Below are positions 24,614-33,067 of a stretch of 64,000 nucleotides of DNA, one piece after another. The stretch's first letter is position 1. Every line of letters begins with the position of its first letter. A model generated the notes under the pieces. It was not told the origin of the DNA. It did no database searches and saw only the letters and a program-made list of their open reading frames with translations. Made by a program: the position numbers and the translations under genes. The DNA is from Streptomyces chattanoogensis (GTDB taxonomy: Bacteria > Actinomycetota > Actinomycetes > Streptomycetales > Streptomycetaceae), in the NCBI RefSeq assembly GCF_001294335.1, contig NZ_LGKG01000196.1, positions 124,001 through 188,000 on the forward strand, read 5' to 3'.

Positions 24614-25552
24614 GTGACCCGGTGGAACACCAGCCACATCCCCGACCAGACCGGCCGCTCGGTGGTCGTCACGGGCGCCAACAGCGGCATCGGCTACGTC
24701 ACCGCGCGCGAACTGGCCCGGCGCGGCGCCCGCGTGGTGCTGGCCTGCCGCAACGAGGCGCGCGGCGGCGCGGCGCTGGACCGGCTGCGCACCGAAGTAC
24801 CCGCCGCCGAGGCCGAGTTCCGCCGACTGGACCTGGCCGATCTCTCCTCCGTACGGGACTTCGCGGCCGGCCTGGACACCTTCGACGGTGACCGCCTCGA
24901 CCTGCTCATCAACAACGCGGGCGTGATGGCCCTGCCGTACCGGACCACCGCGGACGGCTTCGAGATGCAGTTCGGCACCAACCACCTGGGCCACTTCGCC
25001 CTGACCGGCCTGCTGCTGCCCAGGCTGCTGGCCACACCGGGCGCGCGCATCGTCACCGTCTCCAGCATGATGCACGCCCTCTCCGACATCGATCTCTCCG
25101 ACCTCAACAGCGAACGCTCCTACCGCCGTTGGATCGCCTACGCCCGCTCCAAGAGCGCCAATCTCCTGTTCACCCACGAGCTGTCGCGGCGGCTGGCGGC
25201 GTCCGGTTCCCAGGTGATCGCGGCCGCCGCCCATCCCGGCTACGCCGCCACCAACCTGCAGACCGCGGGCGTCCGAATGGAGGGCCGCACCTCCGCCGAG
25301 CGCGTCGTGGACCTCGGCAACCGCCTCATCGCCCAGTCCCCCGAAGGCGGCGCCCTCGGCACTCTCTGCGCGGCCACCGCCCCGCACATGCGCCCGGATT
25401 CCTTCATCGGCCCCCGGAGCGGCCTGCGGGGCGCCCCGGCCCCGTCCTTCCGCGCACCGTGGACGAAGAAGGACGCCACGGGCGAGCGCCTTTGGGCCGC
25501 TTCGGAGGAGCTCACCGGGGTGCGGTATGCGGGTGCGGGGGTGGCGGGCTAG
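24614..25552 (+). CDS. Short-chain dehydrogenase/reductase
   Basis: This 312-residue SDR is of the retinol-dehydrogenase-like type. The nucleotide-binding motif [20 protein letters not shown], the LLINNAGVM strand, the active-site Ser in [10 protein letters not shown] and the YxxxK in [15 protein letters not shown] are intact. [12 protein letters not shown] follows. The GTG start at 24614 is preceded by CGAGGAG. The 119-base gap before it contains quasi-repeats of GGCGAGTGGC/GACGGGTGAC type. No operon partner; substrate unknown. Confidence 0.9.
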   Translation: MTRWNTSHIPDQTGRSVVVTGANSGIGYVTARELARRGARVVLACRNEARGGAALDRLRTEVPAAEAEFRRLDLADLSSVRDFAAGLDTFDGDRLDLLINNAGVMALPYRTTADGFEMQFGTNHLGHFALTGLLLPRLLATPGARIVTVSSMMHALSDIDLSDLNSERSYRRWIAYARSKSANLLFTHELSRRLAASGSQVIAAAAHPGYAATNLQTAGVRMEGRTSAERVVDLGNRLIAQSPEGGALGTLCAATAPHMRPDSFIGPRSGLRGAPAPSFRAPWTKKDATGERLWAASEELTGVRYAGAGVAG

Positions 25553-25922
25553 GCAGGGCCTGTCCGGCGGACCCGGGCTTCGGACAGGGGCGCGGGGCCG
25601 GGGCAGCGCAGACCGCGGGGCCGGGGCAGCGCAGACGCTGATACGGCGCTGATACCGCGGCCCGGAACCTTGACGCCGCGCTGACGTATCGCTCACGGGG
25701 CACCGCTCGGCGCGATCCCGCCGTCAAGAACGCGATTCCGCCGTCAAGGTTCCGTGAAGAACACCCTTTCGCCCGCCAAGGGGACGCTAGGGCGGGGAGC
25801 GAAGGGCCTCCGTACCCCACACGCTGTGCTGAGCCGGCACGAGGGCACTGACAGTGCAGCACAGACGCCGCGCGACCCAGCTCAGCTCAGCAGCCCATCG
25901 CGGCACGGAGGTACGACGAACG
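25553..25922 (+). promoter_or_regulatory. Structured leader/promoter region of the APC permease
   Basis: This 370-base non-coding stretch precedes the APC permease. It contains a 13-bp perfect inverted repeat, CGGAACCTTGACG (25663-25675) and CGTCAAGGTTCCG (25742-25754), enclosing 66 bases. Within this are two 20-bp tandem units (25711 and 25731) sharing CGCGATyCCGCCGTCAAG. Earlier, GCGGGGCCGGGGCAGCGCAG occurs twice around 25592-25635. A ribosome binding site GGAGG is at 25907-25911. As RNA, the arms could close a long P1-like helix; as DNA, the GTCAAG elements could be repeated operator sites. Confidence 0.5.
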
Positions 25923-27845
25923 ATGTCGATGGTGTCCCAGCCCGACAGCCGGCCCGAGGAACCGCCGGATACCGCCACGGAGACCGCGGCGAACGGCGAG
26001 CCCCCCGCGGGACGCCCCACCCCCGACGCCCCGGACCCCGACGCCCGCCACCGGCTGACCGCCCTCCAGGGCCTGGCCGCCCTCTCCCTCGACGCGATGG
26101 CGTCCGTCGCCTACGGTCCCGAGTCGATCGTCCTGGTCCTGGCGGCGGCGGGCAGTTACGGCCTCGGCTTCACGCTCCCCGTCACCCTGGCCATCGCCGC
26201 GCTCCTCGCCGTACTGGTCGCGTCGTACCGCCAGGTGATCGCCGCCTTCCCCAACGGGGGCGGTTCGTACGCCGTGGCCAAGACCCACCTGGGCCGTCGC
26301 ACCGCACTGGTGGCCGCCGCCTCGCTGATCCTCGACTACGTCCTGAACGTCGCCGTATCGGTGACGGCGGGCGTGGCGGCGCTCACCTCCGCCTTCCCCG
26401 CCCTCTACGACGACCGCCTCTGGATCTGCCTCGCCGTCCTGGTCCTCATCACGGCAATCAACCTGCGCGGCATCGTCGAGTCCGCGAAAGCCTTCATCGT
26501 CCCCACCGCAATCTTCATCGCCGCCATCCTCACCATGGTCGTCGTCGGCCTCTTCCGCGACGCCCCGGCCTCCACCGTCACCGCCGACGGACACGCCTCC
26601 GTCCTGGCCCACAACGCCACCGCCGTCGGCGCCCTGCTGCTCCTGAAGGCGTTCGCCTCCGGCTGCTCCGCGCTGACCGGCGTGGAGGCGGTCGCCAACG
26701 CGGTGCCGGCCTTCCGGGCCCCGGCCGCCAAGCGCGCCCAGCGCACCGAGGCCGCCCTGGGTGTCCTTCTCGGCGTCATGCTGATCGGCCTGTCGCTCCT
26801 CATCGGCCGCTTCCACCTCCAGCCGGTCGAGGGCGTCACCGTCCTCGCCCAGCTGGCGGATGCCTCCCTCGGCCACAACTGGGCCTTCTACGTCGTCCAG
26901 TTCGCCACCATGGTGCTGCTCGCCCTGGCCGCGAACACCTCCTTCGGCGGCCTGCCGGTCCTGATGGGCCTGCTCGCCCGCGACAACTACCTCCCCCACG
27001 TCTTCGGCCTGAAGGCGGACCGCCAGGTACACCGCCACGGCGTCCTCGCCCTCGCCGCCGTGGCCGCGGCCCTCCTCGTCTTCTCCGGCGGCGACGTCAA
27101 CACCCTCGTTCCCCTCTTCGCCATCGGAGTCTTCGTCGGCTTCACCATCTGCCAGGTGGGCATGGTCCGCCACTGGCGCGGCGAGCGCTCGCCCGGCTGG
27201 CGCGCCAAGGCCGCCCTGAACGGCTTCGGCGCCCTGCTCACCGGCGTCTCGGCCGTCATCGTCACCGCCACCAAGCTCACCGAGGGCGCCTGGCTGATCG
27301 TCGTCGCCCTCCCCCTCCTCGTCCTCGCCTTCGAGGCCGTCCACCGCGCCTACGCCCGGATCGCCGAACGCATCGGCCTCGGCCGCGTCCCCGAACCCCC
27401 GTGCGCCGCCCACTCCCTCGTCATCGTCCCCGTGTCCCACCTCTCCCTCCTCACCTCCGAGGCCCTGAACGCGGCGGTGTCCCTGGGCAATGAGGTGGTC
27501 GCCGTCACCGTCACCCACAACACCCCCGAGGACCGCCCGGACGCCGAGGCCCTGCGCCGCGACTGGGAACTCTGGAACCCCGGCGTCGAACTCCTCGAAC
27601 TCCCCTCCCCCACCCGCTCCATCGGCCGCCCCATAGCCGACTACGTACGCGACCTGGCCGCCCGCCGGCCCGGCACCCGGGTCACCGTCCTCATCCCCGA
27701 GGCCGAACCCGCCCACGTGTGGCAGCGCCTGCTCCAGAACCAGCGGGGCGCGGTCGTCGCCCATGCGGTCCGCCGCAACACCGATGCGGCGATCTGCCGA
27801 CTGCGCTTCCGCCTCGAGCCGGCCGGGCGCGACGGGAGGCGGTAG
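25923..27845 (+). CDS. APC-superfamily permease, KimA-like
   Basis: This 640-residue membrane transporter has about twelve hydrophobic helices between residues 50 and 480, beginning after an acidic Pro-rich N-terminus. The first helix region has ALSLDAMASVAYGPESIVLVLAAAG (visible as LSLDAMASVAYGPESIVLV), followed by FPNGGGSYAVAKTHLG, which are typical of the APC/KimA subfamily of potassium or amino-acid importers. A cytoplasmic C-terminal domain of about 150 residues (from SLVIVPVSHLSLLTSEALNA) resembles the soluble domain of KimA-like proteins. K+ uptake is the best family-based guess; amino-acid transport is the alternative. It has a long leader with repeats and no close partner. Confidence 0.82.
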   Translation: MSMVSQPDSRPEEPPDTATETAANGEPPAGRPTPDAPDPDARHRLTALQGLAALSLDAMASVAYGPESIVLVLAAAGSYGLGFTLPVTLAIAALLAVLVASYRQVIAAFPNGGGSYAVAKTHLGRRTALVAAASLILDYVLNVAVSVTAGVAALTSAFPALYDDRLWICLAVLVLITAINLRGIVESAKAFIVPTAIFIAAILTMVVVGLFRDAPASTVTADGHASVLAHNATAVGALLLLKAFASGCSALTGVEAVANAVPAFRAPAAKRAQRTEAALGVLLGVMLIGLSLLIGRFHLQPVEGVTVLAQLADASLGHNWAFYVVQFATMVLLALAANTSFGGLPVLMGLLARDNYLPHVFGLKADRQVHRHGVLALAAVAAALLVFSGGDVNTLVPLFAIGVFVGFTICQVGMVRHWRGERSPGWRAKAALNGFGALLTGVSAVIVTATKLTEGAWLIVVALPLLVLAFEAVHRAYARIAERIGLGRVPEPPCAAHSLVIVPVSHLSLLTSEALNAAVSLGNEVVAVTVTHNTPEDRPDAEALRRDWELWNPGVELLELPSPTRSIGRPIADYVRDLAARRPGTRVTVLIPEAEPAHVWQRLLQNQRGAVVAHAVRRNTDAAICRLRFRLEPAGRDGRR

Positions 27846-27860
27846 CGCAGCGGAACGCAA

Positions 27861-27944
27861 GAGGCAGGGCAGCAGGGCAGCGCGGCGCGAGAAGCAGGGC
27901 AGCAGGGCAGCGGCACGCACGAGGCAGGGCAGCACGACGGTGCA
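27861..27944. repeat. 30-bp tandem repeat, about 2.7 copies
   Basis: GAGGCAGGGC, GAAGCAGGGC and GAGGCAGGGC start at 27861, 27891 and 27921, an exact 30-bp period. The first two units continue with AGCAGGGCAGCG. The repeats fill the gap between the APC permease and the promoter of the DinB-like gene. There are no spacers, so it is not CRISPR. Confidence 0.75.
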
Positions 27945-27967
27945 TTGTCAGTGGCACCCTCTACCGT
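27945..27967 (+). promoter_or_regulatory. RecA-NDp (PafBC-type) DNA-damage promoter candidate
   Basis: TTGTCAGTG (27945-27953), 8 bp, then TACCGT (27962-27967) matches the RecA-independent DNA-damage promoter consensus TTGTCRGTG-N8-TAnnnT known from mycobacteria and other actinomycetes (PafBC-controlled). The -10 ends 7 bp before the ATG at 27975, so the transcript would be leaderless. Confidence 0.6.
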
Positions 27968-27974
27968 GAGCTAC

Positions 27975-28802
27975 ATGAATCTCACACTGAGCTACGGAGA
28001 CCACTGCACCGAAATCGCCCACCAGGCAGACCTCCTGGCAGACCTCCTGGCATCCGCCCTCACCGACGCCGAGGGGCCCGTCGAAGGCGCGGCTCTCGCC
28101 GCCTCCGTACCCTCCTGCCCGGACTGGAACCTCGCCCAGTTGCTACGGCATCTGGGCGAGGGCCACCGCTGGGTCGACGAGATCGTACGGACCCGGGCCA
28201 CCCAACCCCCGCCCGACACCGCCCTGCGCGTCCTCCCCCGCGACACCACCCAATCCCCCGCCGAACTCGCCATCTGGCTCACCCAGGGCGCCCGCCAACT
28301 CGCCGAAACCCTCCGCACCGCGGGCCCGGACACCCCCATCTGGACCCCACTCCCCTCCGGCACCACCCGCTTCTTCGCCCGCCGCATGGCCCACGAAACG
28401 CTCATCCACCGCGCCGACACCACCCAGACCCTCGGCACGGACTTCACCGTCGACCACCGCGTAGCCCTCGACGCCCTCGACGAATGGATGGAACTCGGCT
28501 CCCTCCCCGAAATGTTCGACCACCACCCCGAACGCCGCGCCCTCCTGGGCCCCGGCCGCACCCTCCACTTCCACGCCACCGACGCCCCGCCCTCGGCCAC
28601 CCCCGACTGGCTCGTCGACCTCACCGGCAACACCCTCGCCTGGCGCCACTCCACCGGACCGGCCGCGGTGTCGGTGAGGGCACCACTGACGGACCTCTTG
28701 CTGCTGGTCTACGGGCGGCGCCCCGCCGACTCCGACACGTTCGAGATCCAGGGGGATGCGGAGCTTCTGGAGTTCTGGCTGGCGGAGGTGATCTTTGCGT
28801 GA
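27975..28802 (+). CDS. Maleylpyruvate isomerase-like (mycothiol-dependent DinB-fold) protein
   Basis: This 275-residue protein belongs to the maleylpyruvate-isomerase family. The DinB-like N-terminal four-helix part contains VPSCPDWNLAQLLRHLGEGH and WVDEIVR, with His residues suited to metal binding, and a further His in RRMAHETLIHRADT. The C-terminal lid domain ends LLLLVYGRRPADSDTFEIQG. Members use or are predicted to use mycothiol and are numerous in Streptomyces, with mostly unknown substrates. The ATG at 27975 is chosen over the in-frame GTG at 27945, which would lie within the promoter motif. A damage-type promoter hints at a detoxification role; this is inference. Confidence 0.85.
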   Translation: MNLTLSYGDHCTEIAHQADLLADLLASALTDAEGPVEGAALAASVPSCPDWNLAQLLRHLGEGHRWVDEIVRTRATQPPPDTALRVLPRDTTQSPAELAIWLTQGARQLAETLRTAGPDTPIWTPLPSGTTRFFARRMAHETLIHRADTTQTLGTDFTVDHRVALDALDEWMELGSLPEMFDHHPERRALLGPGRTLHFHATDAPPSATPDWLVDLTGNTLAWRHSTGPAAVSVRAPLTDLLLLVYGRRPADSDTFEIQGDAELLEFWLAEVIFA

Positions 28803-28931
28803 GGGGGGAGGGAGCCGTGGGATTCGGGCGCCGACGGCTGCGCTTGGGCGGGGAGCTGCTTCTTGTGTGTCAGCGCCACGGGGCAAGATGCCAGGAGTCG
28901 ACTCTCCCCTCTGTTCCAAGCGAAGGCCCAC

Positions 28932-29279
28932 ATGACACAGCCCCATGAATCCCATGAATCCCATGAGGCCCACGAGCCCTACCAGCCGGAGTACATCCCG
29001 GTGCCGGCCAGCGCCGAGGAAGCATTGGCAGCTGCCCGTACCCGCTTCGGACCGGTTTCCGAAGACGGCACCCCTGGCTCCCTCCACGTGGAGGAGTTCG
29101 ACATCGGCTACCTCATCTACGCCGTCTTCCCCCAGCCCGCCGACCCCAGCACACCTCCGTCTTTCGGTGGCAGCAATCTGGTCATCTCCAAGATTGACGG
29201 AGCCCTCGCATACCTTCCCAACTTCCCCTCGGAGACGGCGATCGCGCTCTACCGCCGGAAATTTCGTCCCCACGCCTGA
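28932..29279 (+). CDS. Small YrhB/Imm35-like hypothetical protein
   Basis: This 115-residue protein begins with a His/Glu/Ser-rich run (MTQPHESHESHEAHEPYQPE) encoded by CATGAATCC/CATGAGGCC repeats. A compact domain follows: SAEEALAAARTRFGPVSEDG, EFDIGYLIYAVF, then GGSNLVISKIDGALAYLP. The last stretch resembles the YrhB/Imm35 type, in which a short alpha-beta protein ends in a G-N/S-x-x-V-x-K-x-x-G pattern. That family includes immunity proteins of polymorphic toxin systems, and the next gene is also of immunity type, but the match is weak and I keep it hypothetical. Confidence 0.6.
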   Translation: MTQPHESHESHEAHEPYQPEYIPVPASAEEALAAARTRFGPVSEDGTPGSLHVEEFDIGYLIYAVFPQPADPSTPPSFGGSNLVISKIDGALAYLPNFPSETAIALYRRKFRPHA

Positions 29280-29448
29280 GCATCGTCAACTCCCGTAGGG
29301 GCGCGGGCCGATATGAGGTGTATGCCACGCTGAGGTGCCCGACCGGGGTCGGCATCGGGCCGGAGCTCCTGGCAGGCTGTCAACCCCCTCTACGAAGCTC
29401 TGGCATGGAGAACACTTTAAGTAACCGTTGCCAACACGGGGGGATGTT

Positions 29449-31656
29449 GTGGCAGGGGCGGGCGGCTTCCAGACCGACGTCGAGTCCTTGAAGACGGAGG
29501 GCACCAACTTCGTCAAGCTCGGCGACGACTTCAGCGATTCGGTGAGCCGACTGGTCAACGGCCTCGCCAAGCTGCGCGCGGGCGAACCCACCGATGATGT
29601 GAAAAAGAAGCAGAAGCAGCCGGAGGAGAAGTCGTTCGGCGAGCAGTTCTGGCATGTGGACTGCCATGGGCGCACGGCCCATGAAGTGATGAAGGAGGTC
29701 GCCCGCCGGGCGGCTGAGAACCCCGGGGCCACGTCGACGATCTATCTGGATAACGCGCGATGGGCAGGTCCGTTTCTCACCTCCTCAGAGCCCGAGCGCA
29801 TTAATACCTCCGTTCGCACGCAATTGATGCATGATTTCGGCGTAGCGGTAGAGTTGACACCGCATTCCGATCCGGATAATTATATTCCCCCGCTCCAGCA
29901 AATCCTGCACTCCTCTCCCTTTCCCCGGGAAGAGACAAAGAAGATTCTGGCCGGTCTCGGAGCTCTGGAACAGCGCAGCACCCCGACATCCGTGTGGATG
30001 ACCGTCGTGCGAGCCCTTGCAGGGCGATCTTTCCATGAGAACGATCTGTTGCAAATTGCAGAATCGTGGCGCCAGATCTTGACCATTGAGCGCGGCCACC
30101 ATGGCAACGCCGTGCGCTGCGTGGATGATTCTGCGCATCAGGCCATCCGCAAGGAATTCCCGCTTTCCCGACGCGAACAGAGTGCTGTGGTACGGGAGCT
30201 GTGGGAGCTGTGGCCGCAAGCAGGACAACAATCCGAGAATCACCCAGTACAGACCTACGTCACACATACCCTCCCCTTGCATGCGGCGCTGGCGGGCCGG
30301 CTGGAAGAATTCTTGAGTGACGCGAAGTTCATCGCCCATGCTCACTGGTACAGCATGCTGCAGGCGCTGCACCTGGCGTATCCGCACGGAGTTCCGCCAG
30401 AAGGTATCGCTGCAGATATCCATTACTTGCATGTACAGGGTGTGCAACCTGCCACCCAGGCAGAATGGATTTCGTGGCTGCATCACGCAGCACTGAGCCG
30501 CGATGACACCGCATTGGCGACGTCCCTGTTGAGGGAAGCGGGTGAACTGCCGTGGAGAACTGTCTGGTCGCACTGGCGTTTGCCCGGCCACGGTGGGTCA
30601 GGTGTTCCAGATTCAGGAAATGTCGAGAATCTGCGAGCGGCCTCTCATGGTGAGTCCTGGGCCGTGACCACATGGCGGGAGACAAATTCATCCGGACTCG
30701 ATGGTGAGCCGTATGAATGCCGCGTCTGGGACGCCTGGACCGGCAGATTGCTGGATGACCCTCGTCTACTTGAGCAGGATATACCTGTTAAATCCGCAGG
30801 CAGTCCCTTTCCCGGGGTTCGATATGCCATCAATATCAATGGGTGGAAATCAAGAGGGGAACAGTGCCCTCAAGTCCCCCGTGCCCCTCGTGCCATCCAC
30901 GATGCAGTCCGGCTCGGCGAAGCCGAACAGAACTCCGGATCTGCACTGTGGGTGTTCGCCGGACTCGGTGGCCTTTTCGCCGCATTGGTGAATGAGAAAG
31001 CAACGGAGAATTTGCCGGGAGAACCTTGGGACGAGTTGTTCGTGCCCGGTCCGCTCACGCAGGTTGCGCCAAGGCCGTTGCCCTGGCCACTGCCATCCAC
31101 GGACCCCCTCTCCCGCGAATGGCTCGAGCACCGGGGCGCATTCAGATCTTCCGCTTGTCGCCCCATCCCCGAAAACGCAGTTCCGTCATCGATTCAAGAT
31201 CAAGGGACGCGGAGATTTCTTACCCAGATCGGTTGGCCAGTCTCACACGGCATCGGCGGCCTGCATTCAACAGACCTCAGCACAGACGGACTGCGACTGA
31301 TCGAAGAAGGCTCGACCCTTCTATCGGGTCTTGGGCAACTCGGCAGCCTTCAAATTCTCCTCGACGGCGCAACGGGCAAGGTATTCATTGCCAATCACGA
31401 TCGTTCCGAAATCCACCTGGCCGGCAGCAGCATCGAGCAGTTCCTCATTCTGCTGATCCTTCATCACACAGCACTCTGCTCAGATTTGGTCGCCGGACAG
31501 TACGAGATGTTCGACCTCGCTGAGAGCTTTAAAGAATGGTGCCATACAGTCGATCCGGGCGCGGCGGGGGAACCATTCTGGGAGAGTCAATTCGCGGGCT
31601 TTGATTCCCTCTCAGAGGATTACGACTTGATGCTGGAGGAAATAGAGGCGGAATAG
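29449..31656 (+). CDS. Multidomain protein with WXG-like N-terminus and SUKH-4-type C-terminus
   Basis: This 735-residue protein starts at GTG 29449, 5 bases after a GGGGGG-rich ribosome binding site. Residues about 3-45 (GGFQTDVESLKTEGTNFVKL, DDFSDSVSRLVNGLAKL) look like a WXG100/ESX-type helical hairpin start. A Lys/Gln/Glu linker follows (DDVKKKQKQPEEK). Residues about 65-140 (HVDCHGRTAHEVMKEVARRA, TIYLDNARWAGPFLTSSEPE) recall the part of a STAND-like NTPase region after the P-loop, but no Walker A is visible. The last about 135 residues (FLTQIGWPV, GLRLIEEGSTLLSGLGQLGS, GKVFIANHD, IEQFLILLILHH) fit the SUKH-4 immunity fold. Codon use is more A+T-rich than the neighbours, which suggests transfer. 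Function is probably in toxin immunity or conflict; the target is unknown. Confidence 0.6.
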   Translation: MAGAGGFQTDVESLKTEGTNFVKLGDDFSDSVSRLVNGLAKLRAGEPTDDVKKKQKQPEEKSFGEQFWHVDCHGRTAHEVMKEVARRAAENPGATSTIYLDNARWAGPFLTSSEPERINTSVRTQLMHDFGVAVELTPHSDPDNYIPPLQQILHSSPFPREETKKILAGLGALEQRSTPTSVWMTVVRALAGRSFHENDLLQIAESWRQILTIERGHHGNAVRCVDDSAHQAIRKEFPLSRREQSAVVRELWELWPQAGQQSENHPVQTYVTHTLPLHAALAGRLEEFLSDAKFIAHAHWYSMLQALHLAYPHGVPPEGIAADIHYLHVQGVQPATQAEWISWLHHAALSRDDTALATSLLREAGELPWRTVWSHWRLPGHGGSGVPDSGNVENLRAASHGESWAVTTWRETNSSGLDGEPYECRVWDAWTGRLLDDPRLLEQDIPVKSAGSPFPGVRYAININGWKSRGEQCPQVPRAPRAIHDAVRLGEAEQNSGSALWVFAGLGGLFAALVNEKATENLPGEPWDELFVPGPLTQVAPRPLPWPLPSTDPLSREWLEHRGAFRSSACRPIPENAVPSSIQDQGTRRFLTQIGWPVSHGIGGLHSTDLSTDGLRLIEEGSTLLSGLGQLGSLQILLDGATGKVFIANHDRSEIHLAGSSIEQFLILLILHHTALCSDLVAGQYEMFDLAESFKEWCHTVDPGAAGEPFWESQFAGFDSLSEDYDLMLEEIEAE

Positions 31657-31711
31657 CGTACTGGTCGACATTGAAGTGGGGGTTCCTTGCCGGAGCCTCG
31701 ACTCCGGGTGA

Positions 31712-31826
31712 CTACCTTGCGCACTCACCATCCCACTCGGCGAACCCGACCGCGAGGACGGTGATGTCGACATCGCCTGTACCGTTCGGGCCCGTGAAAA
31801 TGATGCAATGCCGTCGCTGCTGAGTT
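31712..31826 (-). pseudogene. Decayed copy of the small secreted protein at 32468-32761
   Basis: The minus strand from 31810 down to the TAG at 31714-31712 reads HCIIFTGPNGTGDVDITVLA then VGFAEWDGECAR. It aligns with YIFTGPDCTGDIDTAV and RLAESDTG of the intact gene 0.75 kb away. The signal peptide and N-terminal half are gone, and no start is present. Nucleotide similarity runs to about 31826. A degenerate tandem paralogue is the simplest explanation. Confidence 0.65.
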
Positions 31827-31913
31827 GGCGCGGGTGGCTCGGACTGTCCAGGGCGCGTTTGGCGCCCTGGTCCTGGGGAGCGGCTGGTGCTGTTTTGGTT
31901 GGGCTTTGCGCCC

Positions 31914-32435
31914 TCATGTCAGCTCATCCGCCAGCAAATCCATCAGCAGCCCGTCCGCCCAACCTCCCGTCCGGTAGTCGCGCCCGTACGCACGCATGAT
32001 GCCGACTGGCTTGAAACCGACCTTGCGGTAGCTGGCGATCGCTGCGGTGTTGGCGGCGGCGGGGTCGATGGTGAGGCGGTGGTGGCCGCGTTCGTGGATC
32101 AGCCAGTGGGCGAGGGTGCGGACGGCGTCGGTGCCGAGGCCTTGGCCGTGGTGGGACGTGGTGAGGAAGATGTCGATGCCAGCGTGGCGGAATTCGGGGT
32201 CGGTCTCTTCGGAGAATTGGATGGCGCCGATGACCTTGCCGGAGTGGGTGATGGCGAGCATGTCGGCGTAGTCGTCCGGTGGCGACCACCAGGCGGCGAC
32301 CGCCGGTTCCCGGACGATGCGGTCGAGGGTTGCGGTGTCGGTGTCCTGCACCGGGCGGAGGAGGATGTCGGTTCCGCGGAGTTCGCCGGTTGGTTTGATC
32401 ACGAGGGTATTCAAGTGCACGGCTGGTTCGGCCAT
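31914..32435 (-). CDS. GNAT-family N-acetyltransferase
   Basis: This 173-residue GNAT protein is of the RimJ/aminoglycoside-6'-type: ILLRPVQDTDTATLDRIVRE, VAAWWSPPDDYADMLAI, then acetyl-CoA binding HHGQGLGTDAVRTLAHWLIH (motif A, Q/RxxGxG/A as HGQGLG). DPAAANTAAIASYRKVGFKP forms motif B, close to AAC(6') and related enzymes. The pattern W-W-S-P-P-D near the N-terminus resembles AAC(6')-Ib-like proteins, so an aminoglycoside substrate is possible but unproven. It lies between the intact secreted-protein gene and its decayed copy, all on the same strand. Confidence 0.87.
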   Translation of the reverse strand: MAEPAVHLNTLVIKPTGELRGTDILLRPVQDTDTATLDRIVREPAVAAWWSPPDDYADMLAITHSGKVIGAIQFSEETDPEFRHAGIDIFLTTSHHGQGLGTDAVRTLAHWLIHERGHHRLTIDPAAANTAAIASYRKVGFKPVGIMRAYGRDYRTGGWADGLLMDLLADELT

Positions 32436-32467
32436 TGCGCTCTGTACGCAGCCGGCCCGCCCGCTCC

Positions 32468-32761
32468 TCAGTCGATCCAGACGCTCGCGCCGGTGTCGGA
32501 CTCGGCGAGCCGGCCCGGCTGGACGGCGGTGTCGATGTCGCCTGTGCAGTCGGGTCCGGTGAAGATGTACGCGATGGCGTCGTGGGTGCGGTTGGCCACG
32601 GTGGTGGGGGTGTCGGTGCTTTCGTAGCAGCCGCTGGGGTGGATGACCGGGCGGCCGTCGATGACGAGGAAGCCGTTGGCCGCGTGGGCGGGGCCCGGTA
32701 CGGCGAGGCCGAGCAGTGCGGCGGTGGTGAGGGTGCCGAGGGTGGTGGCGATGCGGCGCAT
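32468..32761 (-). CDS. Small secreted protein, unknown function
   Basis: This 97-residue precursor has a clear signal peptide (MRRIATTLGTLTTAALLGLA, cleavage likely after AHA near residue 27). The mature part of about 70 residues contains two Cys (SGCYESTDT and TGPDCTGDID) that could form one disulfide. I do not recognise a family; small secreted Streptomyces proteins of this form include inhibitors and surface proteins. A decayed duplicate lies at 31.7-31.8 kb on the other side of the GNAT gene. Thirty-two bases separate its stop from the GNAT start, so the two may be co-transcribed. Confidence 0.72.
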   Translation of the reverse strand: MRRIATTLGTLTTAALLGLAVPGPAHAANGFLVIDGRPVIHPSGCYESTDTPTTVANRTHDAIAYIFTGPDCTGDIDTAVQPGRLAESDTGASVWID

Positions 32762-32858
32762 GGTCTGGTCTGCCTCCTGGCGGCGGTGGCCGCGCCCGTC
32801 GCGGCCCGCAGAGGAATGACCGTACGGGGTCGAGCGGTCGTCGTCATCGGTGCGAAGA

Positions 32859-32918
32859 GAGCCAAGGAGGGAGCCAGGGAAAGAGCCGGGGAATGAGCCA
32901 AGGAGAGAGCCAACTGGG
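32859..32918. repeat. 12-bp tandem repeat, five copies
   Basis: GAGCC recurs at 32859, 32871, 32883, 32895 and 32907, an exact 12-bp period with units such as GAGCCAAGGAGG and GAGCCGGGGAAT. The array sits in the 306-base gap between the secreted-protein gene and the zinc-ribbon gene. I see no gene in this gap. Confidence 0.75.
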
Positions 32919-33067
32919 GGTGCTGGGTGACTTCTTCACTCGGCGTCGGCTCAGCCAGTCGCGTCCAGCTCGAAGGTCCAACGTCCGGCCTTGTCCGTTC
33001 CCACAGAGGTTGGGGCGGTAGTGACAACGCACTGACGCGGCGTAATCGGTCGTGGAATTCTTGGGGC

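Noticed and set aside
25553..25922. c-di-AMP (ydaO-type) riboswitch before the APC permease
   Set aside because: The conserved sequence elements of that class could not be found; only a long inverted repeat and tandem repeats are seen. Kept as an unassigned leader.
27861..27944. Possible CRISPR-like array
   Set aside because: The 30-bp units are contiguous with no spacers, and no cas gene is present in the window.
31612..31917. Minus-strand open frame of 101 codons after the SUKH-4 gene
   Set aside because: Its translation has no domain; the real signal here is a relic in another frame (31712-31826).
32844..33032. Minus-strand 62-codon frame with a PWL repeat
   Set aside because: The repeat is just the 12-bp tandem array read in one frame, with no start signal or export features.
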